Shown here: one piece after another, positions 8,192-15,641 of the stretch | Layout of the letters: each line of letters opens with the position of its first letter | Numbering within the stretch: the first letter of the stretch is position 1 | Assembly (NCBI GenBank): GCA_902792855.1 | Contig: CADBBP010000049.1 | Coordinates: 1 to 46,150 of the forward strand | Reading direction: 5' to 3' | DNA length: 46,150 bases | Source: an uncultured Prevotellaceae bacterium | GTDB taxonomy: Bacteria > Bacteroidota > Bacteroidia > Bacteroidales > Bacteroidaceae | Notes under the pieces: model-generated | Told to the model about the DNA's origin: nothing | Seen by the model: the letters and a program-made list of their open reading frames with translations, nothing else | The model's database searches: none | Made by a program: the position numbers and the translations under genes

Positions 8192-8832
8192 TACCACGCG
8201 TAGCCGTGCTCCTTGCAGTAGTCTATCGCGGGTTGGTAGCCCTGGTAGGTGGCCTTGCGTATCCATTTCAGACCGGCTTTCTCGTTTTTCTCCACACCGG
8301 TGCCTGTCATGAGAAACCAACCGGTGGCGAACTGCGCCTGGGCGTCGCCGCCATGGGCGGCAAGCTCATACCAAAAGACGCATTCAGTCAGGTCGCGCTC
8401 CGCCCCGTCGCCGTTCCAGTGGGCGGCGCCGCAGTTCTTCTGTGACTGCACATGGCCTTGGAAAGCTGCCTCGCGATACCAGAGGTAGGCTTTCTCGTGG
8501 CTTGCATCCACGCCTTGTCCGAGGTAGTAGGCATTGGCGATGTTTACTTGCGATTGCATGTCGCCCTGCTCTGCAGCCTTGTGATACCAGGTGAAAGCAC
8601 GCGTGAAGTCCTGCTCCACACCCTCGCCCTTGTAGTAGCATTCGGCCACGTTGAAGCAGCCATAGACATCGCCAAGCTCTGCTGCGCGCATGTACCATTC
8701 GAAGGCTTGCCGGGCGTCGCGTTGCACGCCCGTTCCGCGCATGTAGCACACGCCGAGGTTGTTCATCGCCTTCGTGTCGCCCGAATATGCCGCCTGGCGG
8801 TAACTTGCCGCTTGTTCACGCTCTTTCTGCAT
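8188..8832 (-). CDS. Sel1-repeat protein, apparently cytoplasmic
   Basis: The 214-residue protein consists almost wholly of Sel1 repeats (AMNNLGVCYMRGTGVQRD, CFNVAECYYKGEGVEQD, QVNIANAYYLGQGVD and others), a TPR-like protein-binding solenoid. Unlike the Sel1 protein near 3.2 kb it has no signal peptide. A TTG at 8853 would extend it by seven codons but lies inside the promoter -7 box, so the ATG at 8832 is chosen. It heads a small minus-strand cluster with the tiny ORF and the 2H-phosphoesterase-like gene. Confidence 0.8.
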   Translation of the reverse strand: MQKEREQAASYRQAAYSGDTKAMNNLGVCYMRGTGVQRDARQAFEWYMRAAELGDVYGCFNVAECYYKGEGVEQDFTRAFTWYHKAAEQGDMQSQVNIANAYYLGQGVDASHEKAYLWYREAAFQGHVQSQKNCGAAHWNGDGAERDLTECVFWYELAAHGGDAQAQFATGWFLMTGTGVEKNEKAGLKWIRKATYQGYQPAIDYCKEHGYAWY

Positions 8833-8849
8833 CGCTTCATCAATTTTTT

Positions 8850-8858
8850 GCAAAGATA
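8850..8858 (-). promoter_or_regulatory. -7 element of the Sel1 gene promoter
   Basis: TATCTTTGC on the minus strand matches the Bacteroidetes -7 box. The -33 part is not clear. The start of transcription would be only about 10 nt before the ATG at 8832. Confidence 0.4.
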
Positions 8859-8943
8859 GTGATATAATCCCAGTTATGCGATGGAAACGACTTGTTTTTC
8901 CAAAAAATATGACGTTTTCAACCGCATTGGCGGAAATAAATTG

Positions 8944-8952
8944 TAAATTTGC
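8944..8952 (+). promoter_or_regulatory. -7 element of the outer-membrane protein gene promoter
   Basis: TAAATTTGC fits TAnnTTTG exactly. The nearest TTG is at the wrong distance (14 nt), so the -33 element is weak. It is divergent from the Sel1 promoter, about 90 bp away. Confidence 0.4.
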
Positions 8953-8981
8953 ACATTCAAACCAATAGGAAACGGCAAAAG

Positions 8982-9719
8982 ATGAAAGAATTGACTACCA
9001 TGGCAGTGATGCTGCTTTTCATAGCGTCAACTGTTCAGGCGCAGGAAAAAGAGAATGACGGGGAAAACGAGGTGGAGACAACGATTGCAGCCGACATCGT
9101 CAGCCAGTATGTCTGGCGCGGACAGGACTTGGGTAATGCCTCCATTCAACCCACGCTCGGCATCGCATGGAAGGGCCTCTCCTTCACGGCATGGGGGAGT
9201 GTGGGGTTGGCCAACGCTGACGACACCAAGGAACTCGACCTCACGCTTGAATACACAGTCGGAGGACTGAACGTCGGCATCACCGACTATTGGACCAACC
9301 AGGGAGCTGACCCGAAAAATCGTTATTTCAAATACGACTCGCACGGCACCAACCATGTCTTCGAGGCCAATGTCGGTTATGATTTCGGACCGGTGGCCCT
9401 GCAATGGTACACCAATTTTGCTGGTAACGACGGAGTGAACAAGAAGGAAAAGAGGGCGTACAGCAGTTATATGGAACTTACCGTACCCTTCCGGCTTGCC
9501 ACGGTGGAGTGGGAGGCGGCGGCGGGAGTGGTGCCCTTCGAGACGGACTACTATGGCACCACTGGCTTTGCCGTCACCAATGTCTCACTGAAAGCCACCA
9601 AGGAGGTGACGCTGAGCGACAAGTTCTCCTTTCCCATATTCGCACAATTCGTCACCAATCCTTGCGACAGGAAAGCTTACTTGGCTTTCGGATTGACGCT
9701 GCAGCCTTGGGGGGATTGA
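8982..9719 (+). CDS. Outer-membrane beta-barrel protein, TorF/TIGR02001-like
   Basis: The 245-residue protein has a signal peptide (MKELTTMAVMLLFIASTVQAQ) and a chain of alternating short hydrophobic strands ending in an aromatic-containing final strand (AYLAFGLTLQPWGD), as expected of a small outer-membrane barrel. The early motif IVSQYVWRGQDLGN followed by QPTLGIAWKGLSFTAWGS resembles the putative-porin family that begins with a strand, then YV.RG. The ATG at 8982 lies downstream of the -7 box; an upstream TTG at 8949 lies within it. It converges tail to tail with asnB (4-nt gap). Substrate unknown; a solute channel is plausible. Confidence 0.7.
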   Translation: MKELTTMAVMLLFIASTVQAQEKENDGENEVETTIAADIVSQYVWRGQDLGNASIQPTLGIAWKGLSFTAWGSVGLANADDTKELDLTLEYTVGGLNVGITDYWTNQGADPKNRYFKYDSHGTNHVFEANVGYDFGPVALQWYTNFAGNDGVNKKEKRAYSSYMELTVPFRLATVEWEAAAGVVPFETDYYGTTGFAVTNVSLKATKEVTLSDKFSFPIFAQFVTNPCDRKAYLAFGLTLQPWGD

Positions 9720-9723
9720 AACT

Positions 9724-11388
9724 CTAAATAGCATGCTCGTGCACATCCTTCACGGCACGGCCCGAGGGCTCGTTCATGCCACGGAAGGAGGCGTCCCATT
9801 CCAAGGCGATGGCAGTGGAGCAAGCCACGCTGGCCTCGCTTGGAACGCTGAGGGCGGCGGAGGCTGAGGGGAAATGCTCGGAGAAGATGCTGCGGTAGTA
9901 GTATTCTTCCTTGTTCTTTGGAGGGTTGATGGGAAAACGCTCCGCCGCATGGGCCATCTGCTCGTCGCTGACGGCCCGGGAGGTGAATTCCTTGAGCGTG
10001 TCTATCCACGAATAGCCGACACCGTCGCTGAACTGCTCCTTCTGGCGCCACGCCACCTCTTCTGGCAGCATGTCGGCAAAGGCTTCTCTTACGATGCGTT
10101 TCTCAATGGTGGCTCCGGGGCACATCTTCGCCTCGGGGTTGGTGCGCATGGCCACATCGAGAAACTCCTTGTCAAGGAAAGGCACACGGCCTTCCACGCC
10201 CCAGGCGGAGAGGCTCTTGTTGGCGCGCAGGCAGTCGTAGAGATGGAGCTTGGAGAGCTTGCGCACGGTCTCCTCGTGGAATGCCTTGGCATTCGGTGCT
10301 TTGTGGAAATAGAGGTAGCCGCCGAAGATTTCGTCGGCGCCCTCGCCGGAAAGCACCATCTTGATACCCATCGACTTGATGACGCGTGCCAGCAGGTACA
10401 TTGGCGTGGAGGCGCGCACGGTGGTCACGTCGTAGGTCTCGATGAAATAGATCACGTCGCGAAGGGCGTCGAGACCTTCCTGGATGCTGTAGTTGATTTC
10501 ATGGTGCACCGTGCCGATATGCTCGGCCACCAAACGGGCCTTGGCCAAGTCGGGAGCCCCTTTCAGCCCCACGGCGAAGGAGTGCAGGCGGGGCCAGTAG
10601 GCTTTGGTGCGGGAGTTGTCCTCTATGCGCATCCCACTGTATTTCTCTGCTATGGCGGAAATGACCGACGAGTCGAGACCGCCGGAGAGCAGCACGCCGT
10701 ATGGCACGTCCGACATCAGTTGGCGCTTCACGGCATCTTGCAGGGCGTCGTGGATGGCTTCGACGCTCGCTCCGTTGTCTTTCACTGCCTCGTAGTCCAT
10801 CCAGTCACGCTGATAATAGCGCTGTAGGCCTGGGGTCTCGCTGCTGTAGTAATGGCCGGGAGGAAACGGTTCGTATCGCTCGCACTGCCCCTCCAAGGCT
10901 TTCAGTTCGGAGGCCACATACACGGTGCCGTCGGTGTCGTAGCCGATGTATAGTGGTATCACGCCGATGGGGTCGCGGGCGATGAGAAACGCGTCGCGCT
11001 CCTCGTCGTAAAGTACGAAGGCGAAGATGCCGCTTAGGTCCTCCAGGAAGTCCACGCCTTTCTCTCGGTACAACGCCAAAATGACCTCGCAGTCGCTGCC
11101 TGTCTGAAACTCATATTTCCCGGCGTGGAGGCGGCGTATCTCTTGGTGGTTGTATATCTCTCCGTTCACCGCCAACACTTGTTTGCGGTCGGGCGAGTAC
11201 AGCGGCTGGCCACCGCTCTCCGGGTCAACGATGCTCAGACGCTCATGGGCCAGAATGGCGCTTCCTCCGCTATAGATACCGCTCCAGTCGGGACCGCGAT
11301 GACGGATTTTCTGACTCATTCTCAACGCTTTCTCACGGAGCGCTTGCGTCTGCTCCTTCACATTTAATATGGCTACAATTCCACACAT
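9724..11388 (-). CDS. asnB: Asparagine synthase (glutamine-hydrolysing)
   Basis: The 554-residue enzyme makes asparagine from aspartate, ATP and glutamine. Residues 1 to about 190 form the class II glutaminase domain with the nucleophile Cys2 exposed after removal of Met1 (MCGIVAIL), RHRGPD, AHERLSIVDP and VNGEIYNH. The synthetase domain follows with the ATP pyrophosphatase loop LSGGLDSSVISA and the downstream LSGEGADEIFGGYLYF. A frame extension to 11427 is rejected because Cys2 must be N-terminal. Its own promoter lies just upstream. It belongs to the nitrogen island but is separated from carB by a RAYT element. Confidence 0.97.
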   Translation of the reverse strand: MCGIVAILNVKEQTQALREKALRMSQKIRHRGPDWSGIYSGGSAILAHERLSIVDPESGGQPLYSPDRKQVLAVNGEIYNHQEIRRLHAGKYEFQTGSDCEVILALYREKGVDFLEDLSGIFAFVLYDEERDAFLIARDPIGVIPLYIGYDTDGTVYVASELKALEGQCERYEPFPPGHYYSSETPGLQRYYQRDWMDYEAVKDNGASVEAIHDALQDAVKRQLMSDVPYGVLLSGGLDSSVISAIAEKYSGMRIEDNSRTKAYWPRLHSFAVGLKGAPDLAKARLVAEHIGTVHHEINYSIQEGLDALRDVIYFIETYDVTTVRASTPMYLLARVIKSMGIKMVLSGEGADEIFGGYLYFHKAPNAKAFHEETVRKLSKLHLYDCLRANKSLSAWGVEGRVPFLDKEFLDVAMRTNPEAKMCPGATIEKRIVREAFADMLPEEVAWRQKEQFSDGVGYSWIDTLKEFTSRAVSDEQMAHAAERFPINPPKNKEEYYYRSIFSEHFPSASAALSVPSEASVACSTAIALEWDASFRGMNEPSGRAVKDVHEHAI

Positions 11389-11423
11389 GTCTTTTGCTTG
11401 TTTGTTACGATTTGAAATGCGCT

Positions 11424-11455
11424 GCAAAGGTATGACAAAAAGTTAGAATTTGCAA
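11424..11455 (-). promoter_or_regulatory. Promoter of asnB
   Basis: On the minus strand TACCTTTGC (plus 11424-11432) is preceded by a 20-nt spacer and TTG (plus 11453-11455). The 5' leader would be about 25-30 nt. Confidence 0.65.
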
Positions 11456-11580
11456 GCATTTTCTTTCATTTTTATCAATATAGATGCTTTTTAGTTGCTG
11501 TCAAAATGTTCGTTTCTTTTATAAAAAGTGCTTCGATTGTTGCAAATCGTAAAAGAGGCCGTTTGCTTTCGTGTATTGTT

Positions 11581-11609
11581 CGTCGGCTATGCCGCAACAG
11601 TGTTGCGGC
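11581..11609 (+). repeat. REP-like palindrome copy 1, downstream of the RAYT gene
   Basis: The core GCCGCAACAGTGTTGCGGC (11591-11609) has perfect 9-bp arms around one central base. It is preceded by CGTCGGCTAT at 11581-11590 and followed by an A-rich stretch with AAGAAG. Together with copy 3 it forms a direct repeat of about 30 identical bases (here from 11580) bracketing the RAYT gene. Confidence 0.85.
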
Positions 11610-11672
11610 CAAAAAGAAGTGGAAACAAAAGCTGGATGGGTGGTGTGAAAGGACTGAGGATATATGTCCACT

Positions 11673-12689
11673 CTACAACTCACAGATGGCAGCTGTCATG
11701 GCATTGAGGCTTTGGCACATCTCACGAGTCAGTGGGATGCGCTGGTTTTGGTGTTCCCAAGGAGCGAGGATGAGAAACCGCCCTTGGGCGCAGGCCTCGT
11801 AGTATTGGTGTCCTGGCCGGGAAAAACTGTTGAAGCCCCAGGGGGTGAGGAAGATGAGTGGCAATTGGGCTTCGAGTGCCGCTCGCATCACGGCTTGCTC
11901 TCCTTTTGAAATGGCTGGTGACACAAGAATGGCACCATTGTGAGCTTTGGAGAGCATCCGTTTCACAGTGTCGTTCGTCTGCTCGTCAGTCAGGCTGCGA
12001 GAGCACTGCACTTGCACTTTTTCAGGGTGGTCGAGCAGGAAGCGGTTGCCGATGGCAGCATAGTTTTGCCCTTTGATGTTCATGCCGAAGCGCACGGTGA
12101 AATAGTCTGGGTGAGCGCGGCGTATGGCCAGGCGGCGAGGGTTGTCGGTAAGGTAAGCGTGCCAGCGTTCCAGCGCGCCTTTTCCCTCCAAGATGTGGTC
12201 GTTGTAGTTGCGGGAGAAGAGAAAGCCAGAAGGGAGGCCTCCTTCGCTTTTGCTTTCGTTTTCTTTGCCGCAACACTGTTGCGGCATAGATGAACGATAT
12301 GCCTTGTTGCAACCGGTCTTGAAGCCTTTGAGGATCATCCCTAAGTGTTGGCTCATTTGGCGGGTGACGAAGAGAATGCCATGGATGTGGTCTGGCATCA
12401 CTTGAAGGTTAAGAACATGCACCTCGGGATGGTAACGGGGGATGTCCAACCAGCATAGGGACACTTCTTCTCCCAGGGGCGACAGTTCCACTCTCGGTGC
12501 CAAGGGGCTGTTGTCGGGAGCGTCGGCGTTTCCCACGAGGGTGCCGAGGAGTGGTTGGCGGCCCTCCACTGTCATGGTGATAAGATAGATGCAACGGCCC
12601 TCATAGTCGTGACCTGCACGTCGGCGGAGCATTGAGGGTTTCTTTTCTCCAGCGAAGGGTTTGTGCTTTTCAAAAGCTTCCCAGTCCAT
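11673..12689 (-). CDS. REP-associated tyrosine transposase (RAYT) with C-terminal DprA-like domain
   Basis: The protein has 338 residues. Residues about 25-195 form a Y1/IS200-type HUH transposase domain: IYLITMTVEGRQPLLG, the HUH-type metal motif H101-I-H103 in QVMPDHIHGILF, and the candidate nucleophile Tyr162 in SRNYNDHIL followed by WHAYLTDNPRRL. RAYTs nick and rejoin single-stranded REP hairpins. Residues about 210-338 are extra and resemble a DprA/Smf-type Rossmann domain (IGNRFLLDHPEKV, CSRSLT, GAILVSPAISKGEQAVMRAA, LPLIFLTPWGF, GRFLILAPW, LNAMTAAICE). Classical DprA residues are only partly kept, so this assignment is weaker than the transposase call. A REP-like palindrome lies in frame inside the gene (residues 135-141, just before the Tyr helix). 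The ATG at 12689 is used; a TTG at 12743 would read through the upstream palindrome. It lies between asnB and carB. Confidence 0.8.
   Translation of the reverse strand: MDWEAFEKHKPFAGEKKPSMLRRRAGHDYEGRCIYLITMTVEGRQPLLGTLVGNADAPDNSPLAPRVELSPLGEEVSLCWLDIPRYHPEVHVLNLQVMPDHIHGILFVTRQMSQHLGMILKGFKTGCNKAYRSSMPQQCCGKENESKSEGGLPSGFLFSRNYNDHILEGKGALERWHAYLTDNPRRLAIRRAHPDYFTVRFGMNIKGQNYAAIGNRFLLDHPEKVQVQCSRSLTDEQTNDTVKRMLSKAHNGAILVSPAISKGEQAVMRAALEAQLPLIFLTPWGFNSFSRPGHQYYEACAQGRFLILAPWEHQNQRIPLTREMCQSLNAMTAAICEL
12267..12288 (-). repeat. REP-like palindrome copy 2, inside the RAYT coding region
   Basis: GCCGCAACACTGTTGCGGC at 12267-12285 (plus strand) is the same palindrome in the opposite orientation to copies 1 and 3, preceded on the minus strand by CTAT. 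Read in the gene direction it encodes MPQQCCG in frame and sits in a loop just before the catalytic Tyr segment. Confidence 0.85.
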
Positions 12690-12712
12690 AGTCTTTCCTT
12701 TTGGCGCTTTCT

Positions 12713-12741
12713 CGTCGGCTATGCCGCAACAGTGTTGCGGC
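12713..12741 (+). repeat. REP-like palindrome copy 3, upstream of the RAYT gene
   Basis: CGTCGGCTAT (12713-12722) plus GCCGCAACAGTGTTGCGGC (12723-12741) repeats copy 1 in the same orientation, 1132 bp away. It lies between the RAYT promoter and its ATG, so it would be transcribed as a stable hairpin in the leader. Confidence 0.85.
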
Positions 12742-12768
12742 AAAGAAGAACGAAGAAAGAGTGATGGT

Positions 12769-12777
12769 GCAAAGATA
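12769..12777 (-). promoter_or_regulatory. -7 element of the RAYT gene promoter
   Basis: TATCTTTGC on the minus strand at 12769-12777 places the transcription start near 12762, about 73 nt before the ATG and upstream of REP copy 3. The -33 region is only loosely T-rich. The adjoining 12803-12819 has an AT-rich 7-bp hairpin (CTTTTTA, loop GTG, TAAAAAG) that could mark the end of the carB transcript. Confidence 0.4.
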
Positions 12778-12851
12778 CGAAAAAACCGTGAAAGAAACTC
12801 ATCTTTTTAGTGTAAAAAGCAAATGATATCAATATATTGGAAGGCAGAGCC

Positions 12852-14546
12852 TCAGAGGTACGACAAGTACAGGTAGTTGGTGGCTGCGGGGTATTCTGCT
12901 GCCAGGGTGTCTATCTGGTTGATGGTGGGTGTGAGGCCAAGCTCTTTGCGCCATTTGCGAACGGTAAGACCTGCTTGCTCCATATTCATGTACGACTCAA
13001 GTCCTATGGCACGTGCTATTTGGAAGTCGGAGAAGCCATAGACCTTGGCTGCTTGCAATAGTGGGAATATTTCCGGCGATTTAAGATACTCTATGAACTC
13101 GCTGGGCTCCATAAACTCTGAAACCTCTGAAAGGTGGGCACATTCCTTCAACTGTTGGTCGATGTCAACAATATGCTTCAGTTTTTGAAGAAACCATCGG
13201 TCGATCATCGTCAGGTCGTGTATCTGCTCCACGCTATAGCCCATCTTCAGGGCTTTCGACACCACGAAGATGCGCATGTCTGTCGGCTCGTGGAGGGACT
13301 TGGAGACATCCTTTATCTTGATTTCGTGATTTTCCACGAAGCCGTGCATCCCTTGGCCTATCATCCGCAAGCCTTTCTGGATGGCTTCCTCAAAGGTGCG
13401 GCCGATGGCCATCACCTCGCCCACGCTCTTCATCGACGAACCAAGTTCGCGACTGACGCCCCGGAATTTCGTCAAGTCCCAACGCGGTATTTTCACGACC
13501 ACGTAGTCGAGGGCCGGCTCGAAAAAGGCACTGGTGGTCCTCGTCACGGAGTTCTTCAGTTCGAAAAGACCATACCCCAAGGCGAGCTTGGCGGCCACGA
13601 AAGCCAAGGGATAGCCCGTTGCCTTGCTTGCCAACGCAGAGGAGCGGCTCAGGCGGGCGTTCACCTCGATGACACGGTAGTCCTCCGATTGTGGGTCGAG
13701 GGCATATTGGACGTTGCATTCGCCCACGATGCCGATATGTCGGATGATTTTGATGGCCAGCGCCCGAAGCTTGTGGTATTCGCTGTTGGTCAATGTCTGT
13801 GAGGGTGCCACCACGATCGACTCCCCCGTATGGATGCCGAGGGGGTCGAGGTTCTCCATGTTGCAGACGGTGATGCAGTTGTCATGGCGGTCGCGCACCA
13901 CCTCGTATTCTATCTCTTTCCAGCCGCGCAGGCTCTTCTCCACCAGCACCTGGGGCGAGAAGGAGAAAGCCTCCTCGGCACGGACTAAAAGTTCCTCTTC
14001 ATTGTCGCAGAACCCAGACCCAAGGCCGCCAAGGGCGTAGGCGGCACGGATAATCAACGGGTAACCGAGTTGGTCGGCGGCATTTTTCACCTCGTCGAGC
14101 GAGGAGCAGGCCTCGCTCTTGATGGTCTTCACGCCTATCTCGTCGAGACGGCGCACGAAAAGGTCGCGGTCCTCCGTGTCGATGATGGCTTGGATGGGGG
14201 TGCCAAGCACCTCGACCCCATGCTTTTCCAAAACACCGCGACGATGGAGTTCCACACCGCAGTTGAGTGCAGTCTGTCCGCCAAACGACAGCAGGATGCC
14301 GTCGGGACGTTCCTTTTCTATGATGCGTTCCACGAAGTCGGCTTGCACCGGCTGGAAATACACCGTGTCGGCCACGCCCTCCGATGTCTGCACCGTGGCG
14401 ATGTTGGGGTTGATGAGCACCGTCTCCACGCCTTCTTCTTTCAACGCTTTCAGAGCTTGCGCCCCACTATAGTCGAACTCCCCCGCCTGTCCAATCTTCA
14501 GGGCTCCGCTGCCCAGCAGCAACACCTTCTTTATCTTCTTCATCAT
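12852..14546 (-). CDS. carB: Carbamoyl-phosphate synthase large subunit, N-terminal half only
   Basis: The gene encodes 564 residues, whereas CarB is normally about 1070. The present part matches the first ATP-grasp synthetase half: [87 protein letters not shown] and [20 protein letters not shown]. The oligomerisation domain follows up to [18 protein letters not shown] and a TGA. That is almost exactly where the second synthetase half would begin; that half and the allosteric MGS domain are absent. No trace of them is seen in the 108 nt before the RAYT palindrome. The start overlaps the carA stop as ATGA (14543 is an alternative Met). It could be a split or truncated gene with the other half elsewhere, or a half-CarB acting as a homodimer. 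Confidence 0.9.
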   Translation of the reverse strand: MMKKIKKVLLLGSGALKIGQAGEFDYSGAQALKALKEEGVETVLINPNIATVQTSEGVADTVYFQPVQADFVERIIEKERPDGILLSFGGQTALNCGVELHRRGVLEKHGVEVLGTPIQAIIDTEDRDLFVRRLDEIGVKTIKSEACSSLDEVKNAADQLGYPLIIRAAYALGGLGSGFCDNEEELLVRAEEAFSFSPQVLVEKSLRGWKEIEYEVVRDRHDNCITVCNMENLDPLGIHTGESIVVAPSQTLTNSEYHKLRALAIKIIRHIGIVGECNVQYALDPQSEDYRVIEVNARLSRSSALASKATGYPLAFVAAKLALGYGLFELKNSVTRTTSAFFEPALDYVVVKIPRWDLTKFRGVSRELGSSMKSVGEVMAIGRTFEEAIQKGLRMIGQGMHGFVENHEIKIKDVSKSLHEPTDMRIFVVSKALKMGYSVEQIHDLTMIDRWFLQKLKHIVDIDQQLKECAHLSEVSEFMEPSEFIEYLKSPEIFPLLQAAKVYGFSDFQIARAIGLESYMNMEQAGLTVRKWRKELGLTPTINQIDTLAAEYPAATNYLYLSYL

Positions 14547-15640
14547 CTTAGCATGTTTACAAACTCGTCAAACAGGAATTCTGTGTCCACGGGCCCGCTG
14601 CAGGCCTCGGGATGAAATTGCGCCGACATCCATGGCTTCTCCTTGTGGCGGATGCCTTCGTTGGAACCATCGTTCATGTTCACAAACAGCGGCGACCACT
14701 CCTCTGGCAGCGTGTTGGCATCCACTGCGTAGCCGTGGTTCTGCGAGGTGATGAAGCATTGGGGCGTGCCCACGCGTTGCACCGGTTGGTTGTGTGACCG
14801 ATGCCCGTATTTCAACTTGTAGGTCATGGCACCAGCCGCCCTGGCCAGCAGTTGGTTGCCAAGGCAAATGCCCATGCACGGCCGCACCCTCTCGTGGTGG
14901 AGAAACTGGCGGACGTGCGCCACCGTTGCCTCGCAGCGTTCCGGGTCGCCGGGACCGTTCGCAAGGAAAAGGCCGTCGAAGTCCATCTGGTTGAAGTCAT
15001 AATCCCATGGCACACGCACCACCTCGACACCCCTTTGCAGCAAGCACCGGATGATGTTGGCCTTAACGCCGCAGTCCACCAGCACCAAGCGGTGACGCTT
15101 GGTTGCCATCGGCTGGTAGGTGACGACCTCCTTGCAACTTACGCGCTCCACCCAGTTCACACTGCCGTAGTCTTCTGTGCTTTCGTCCTCCTCCAGCTCT
15201 GGTGAATGGTCGAGTATGAGGCGACCCCTCATCACGCCTCGTTCCCTTAGCAGTTTCGTGAGGCGACGGGTGTCCACACCTGTCAGGCCGGGCACACCCT
15301 CCCGCTTCATCCAGGCATCCAACGACTCCTTGGCGTTCCAGTGTGAATAGGCCTCGCTGTAGTCGGCAACAATCAATGCTTTCACATGGATGCGCTCGCT
15401 CTCCATGAAAAGTGGCAGACCGCTGGCAGACATCCCTGTTGACGGCACTCCGTAGTTGCCCGCCAAGGGGTAGGTCATCACCAACAGTTGTCCGGCGTAG
15501 CTCGGGTCGGTCAGACTTTCCGGGTAGCCTGTCATGGCGGTGTTGAACACCACCTCTCCGGCCGTCCTTCGCTCTGCGCCAAACGACCAACCGCTAAATT
15601 CCGTGCCGTCCTCGAGGATTAGGCGTGCTTGTTTCTTCAT
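14543..15640 (-). CDS. carA: Carbamoyl-phosphate synthase small (glutaminase) subunit
   Basis: The 365-residue protein is full length for CarA, which hydrolyses glutamine and channels ammonia to CarB for arginine and pyrimidine synthesis. The N-terminal CarA domain is clear ([42 protein letters not shown]). The class I glutaminase domain has the catalytic Cys in [17 protein letters not shown] and the His-Glu pair in [10 protein letters not shown]. It ends with a 4-nt overlap into carB and begins 1 nt after purF, so purF-carA-carB are tightly coupled. Start at 15640 ([10 protein letters not shown]) fits the family. Confidence 0.97.
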   Translation of the reverse strand: MKKQARLILEDGTEFSGWSFGAERRTAGEVVFNTAMTGYPESLTDPSYAGQLLVMTYPLAGNYGVPSTGMSASGLPLFMESERIHVKALIVADYSEAYSHWNAKESLDAWMKREGVPGLTGVDTRRLTKLLRERGVMRGRLILDHSPELEEDESTEDYGSVNWVERVSCKEVVTYQPMATKRHRLVLVDCGVKANIIRCLLQRGVEVVRVPWDYDFNQMDFDGLFLANGPGDPERCEATVAHVRQFLHHERVRPCMGICLGNQLLARAAGAMTYKLKYGHRSHNQPVQRVGTPQCFITSQNHGYAVDANTLPEEWSPLFVNMNDGSNEGIRHKEKPWMSAQFHPEACSGPVDTEFLFDEFVNMLR

Positions 15641-15641
15641 C

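Noticed and set aside
12690-12743. N-terminal extension of the RAYT gene from a TTG through REP copy 3
   Set aside because: The extension only translates the palindrome; the ATG at 12689 has a purine-rich AAAGGAAAG just upstream and matches the domain start.
12744-12851. Search for the missing second half of carB or a frameshifted remnant
   Set aside because: All frames after the stop lack ATP-grasp motifs; only the RAYT promoter and a weak AT hairpin are seen.
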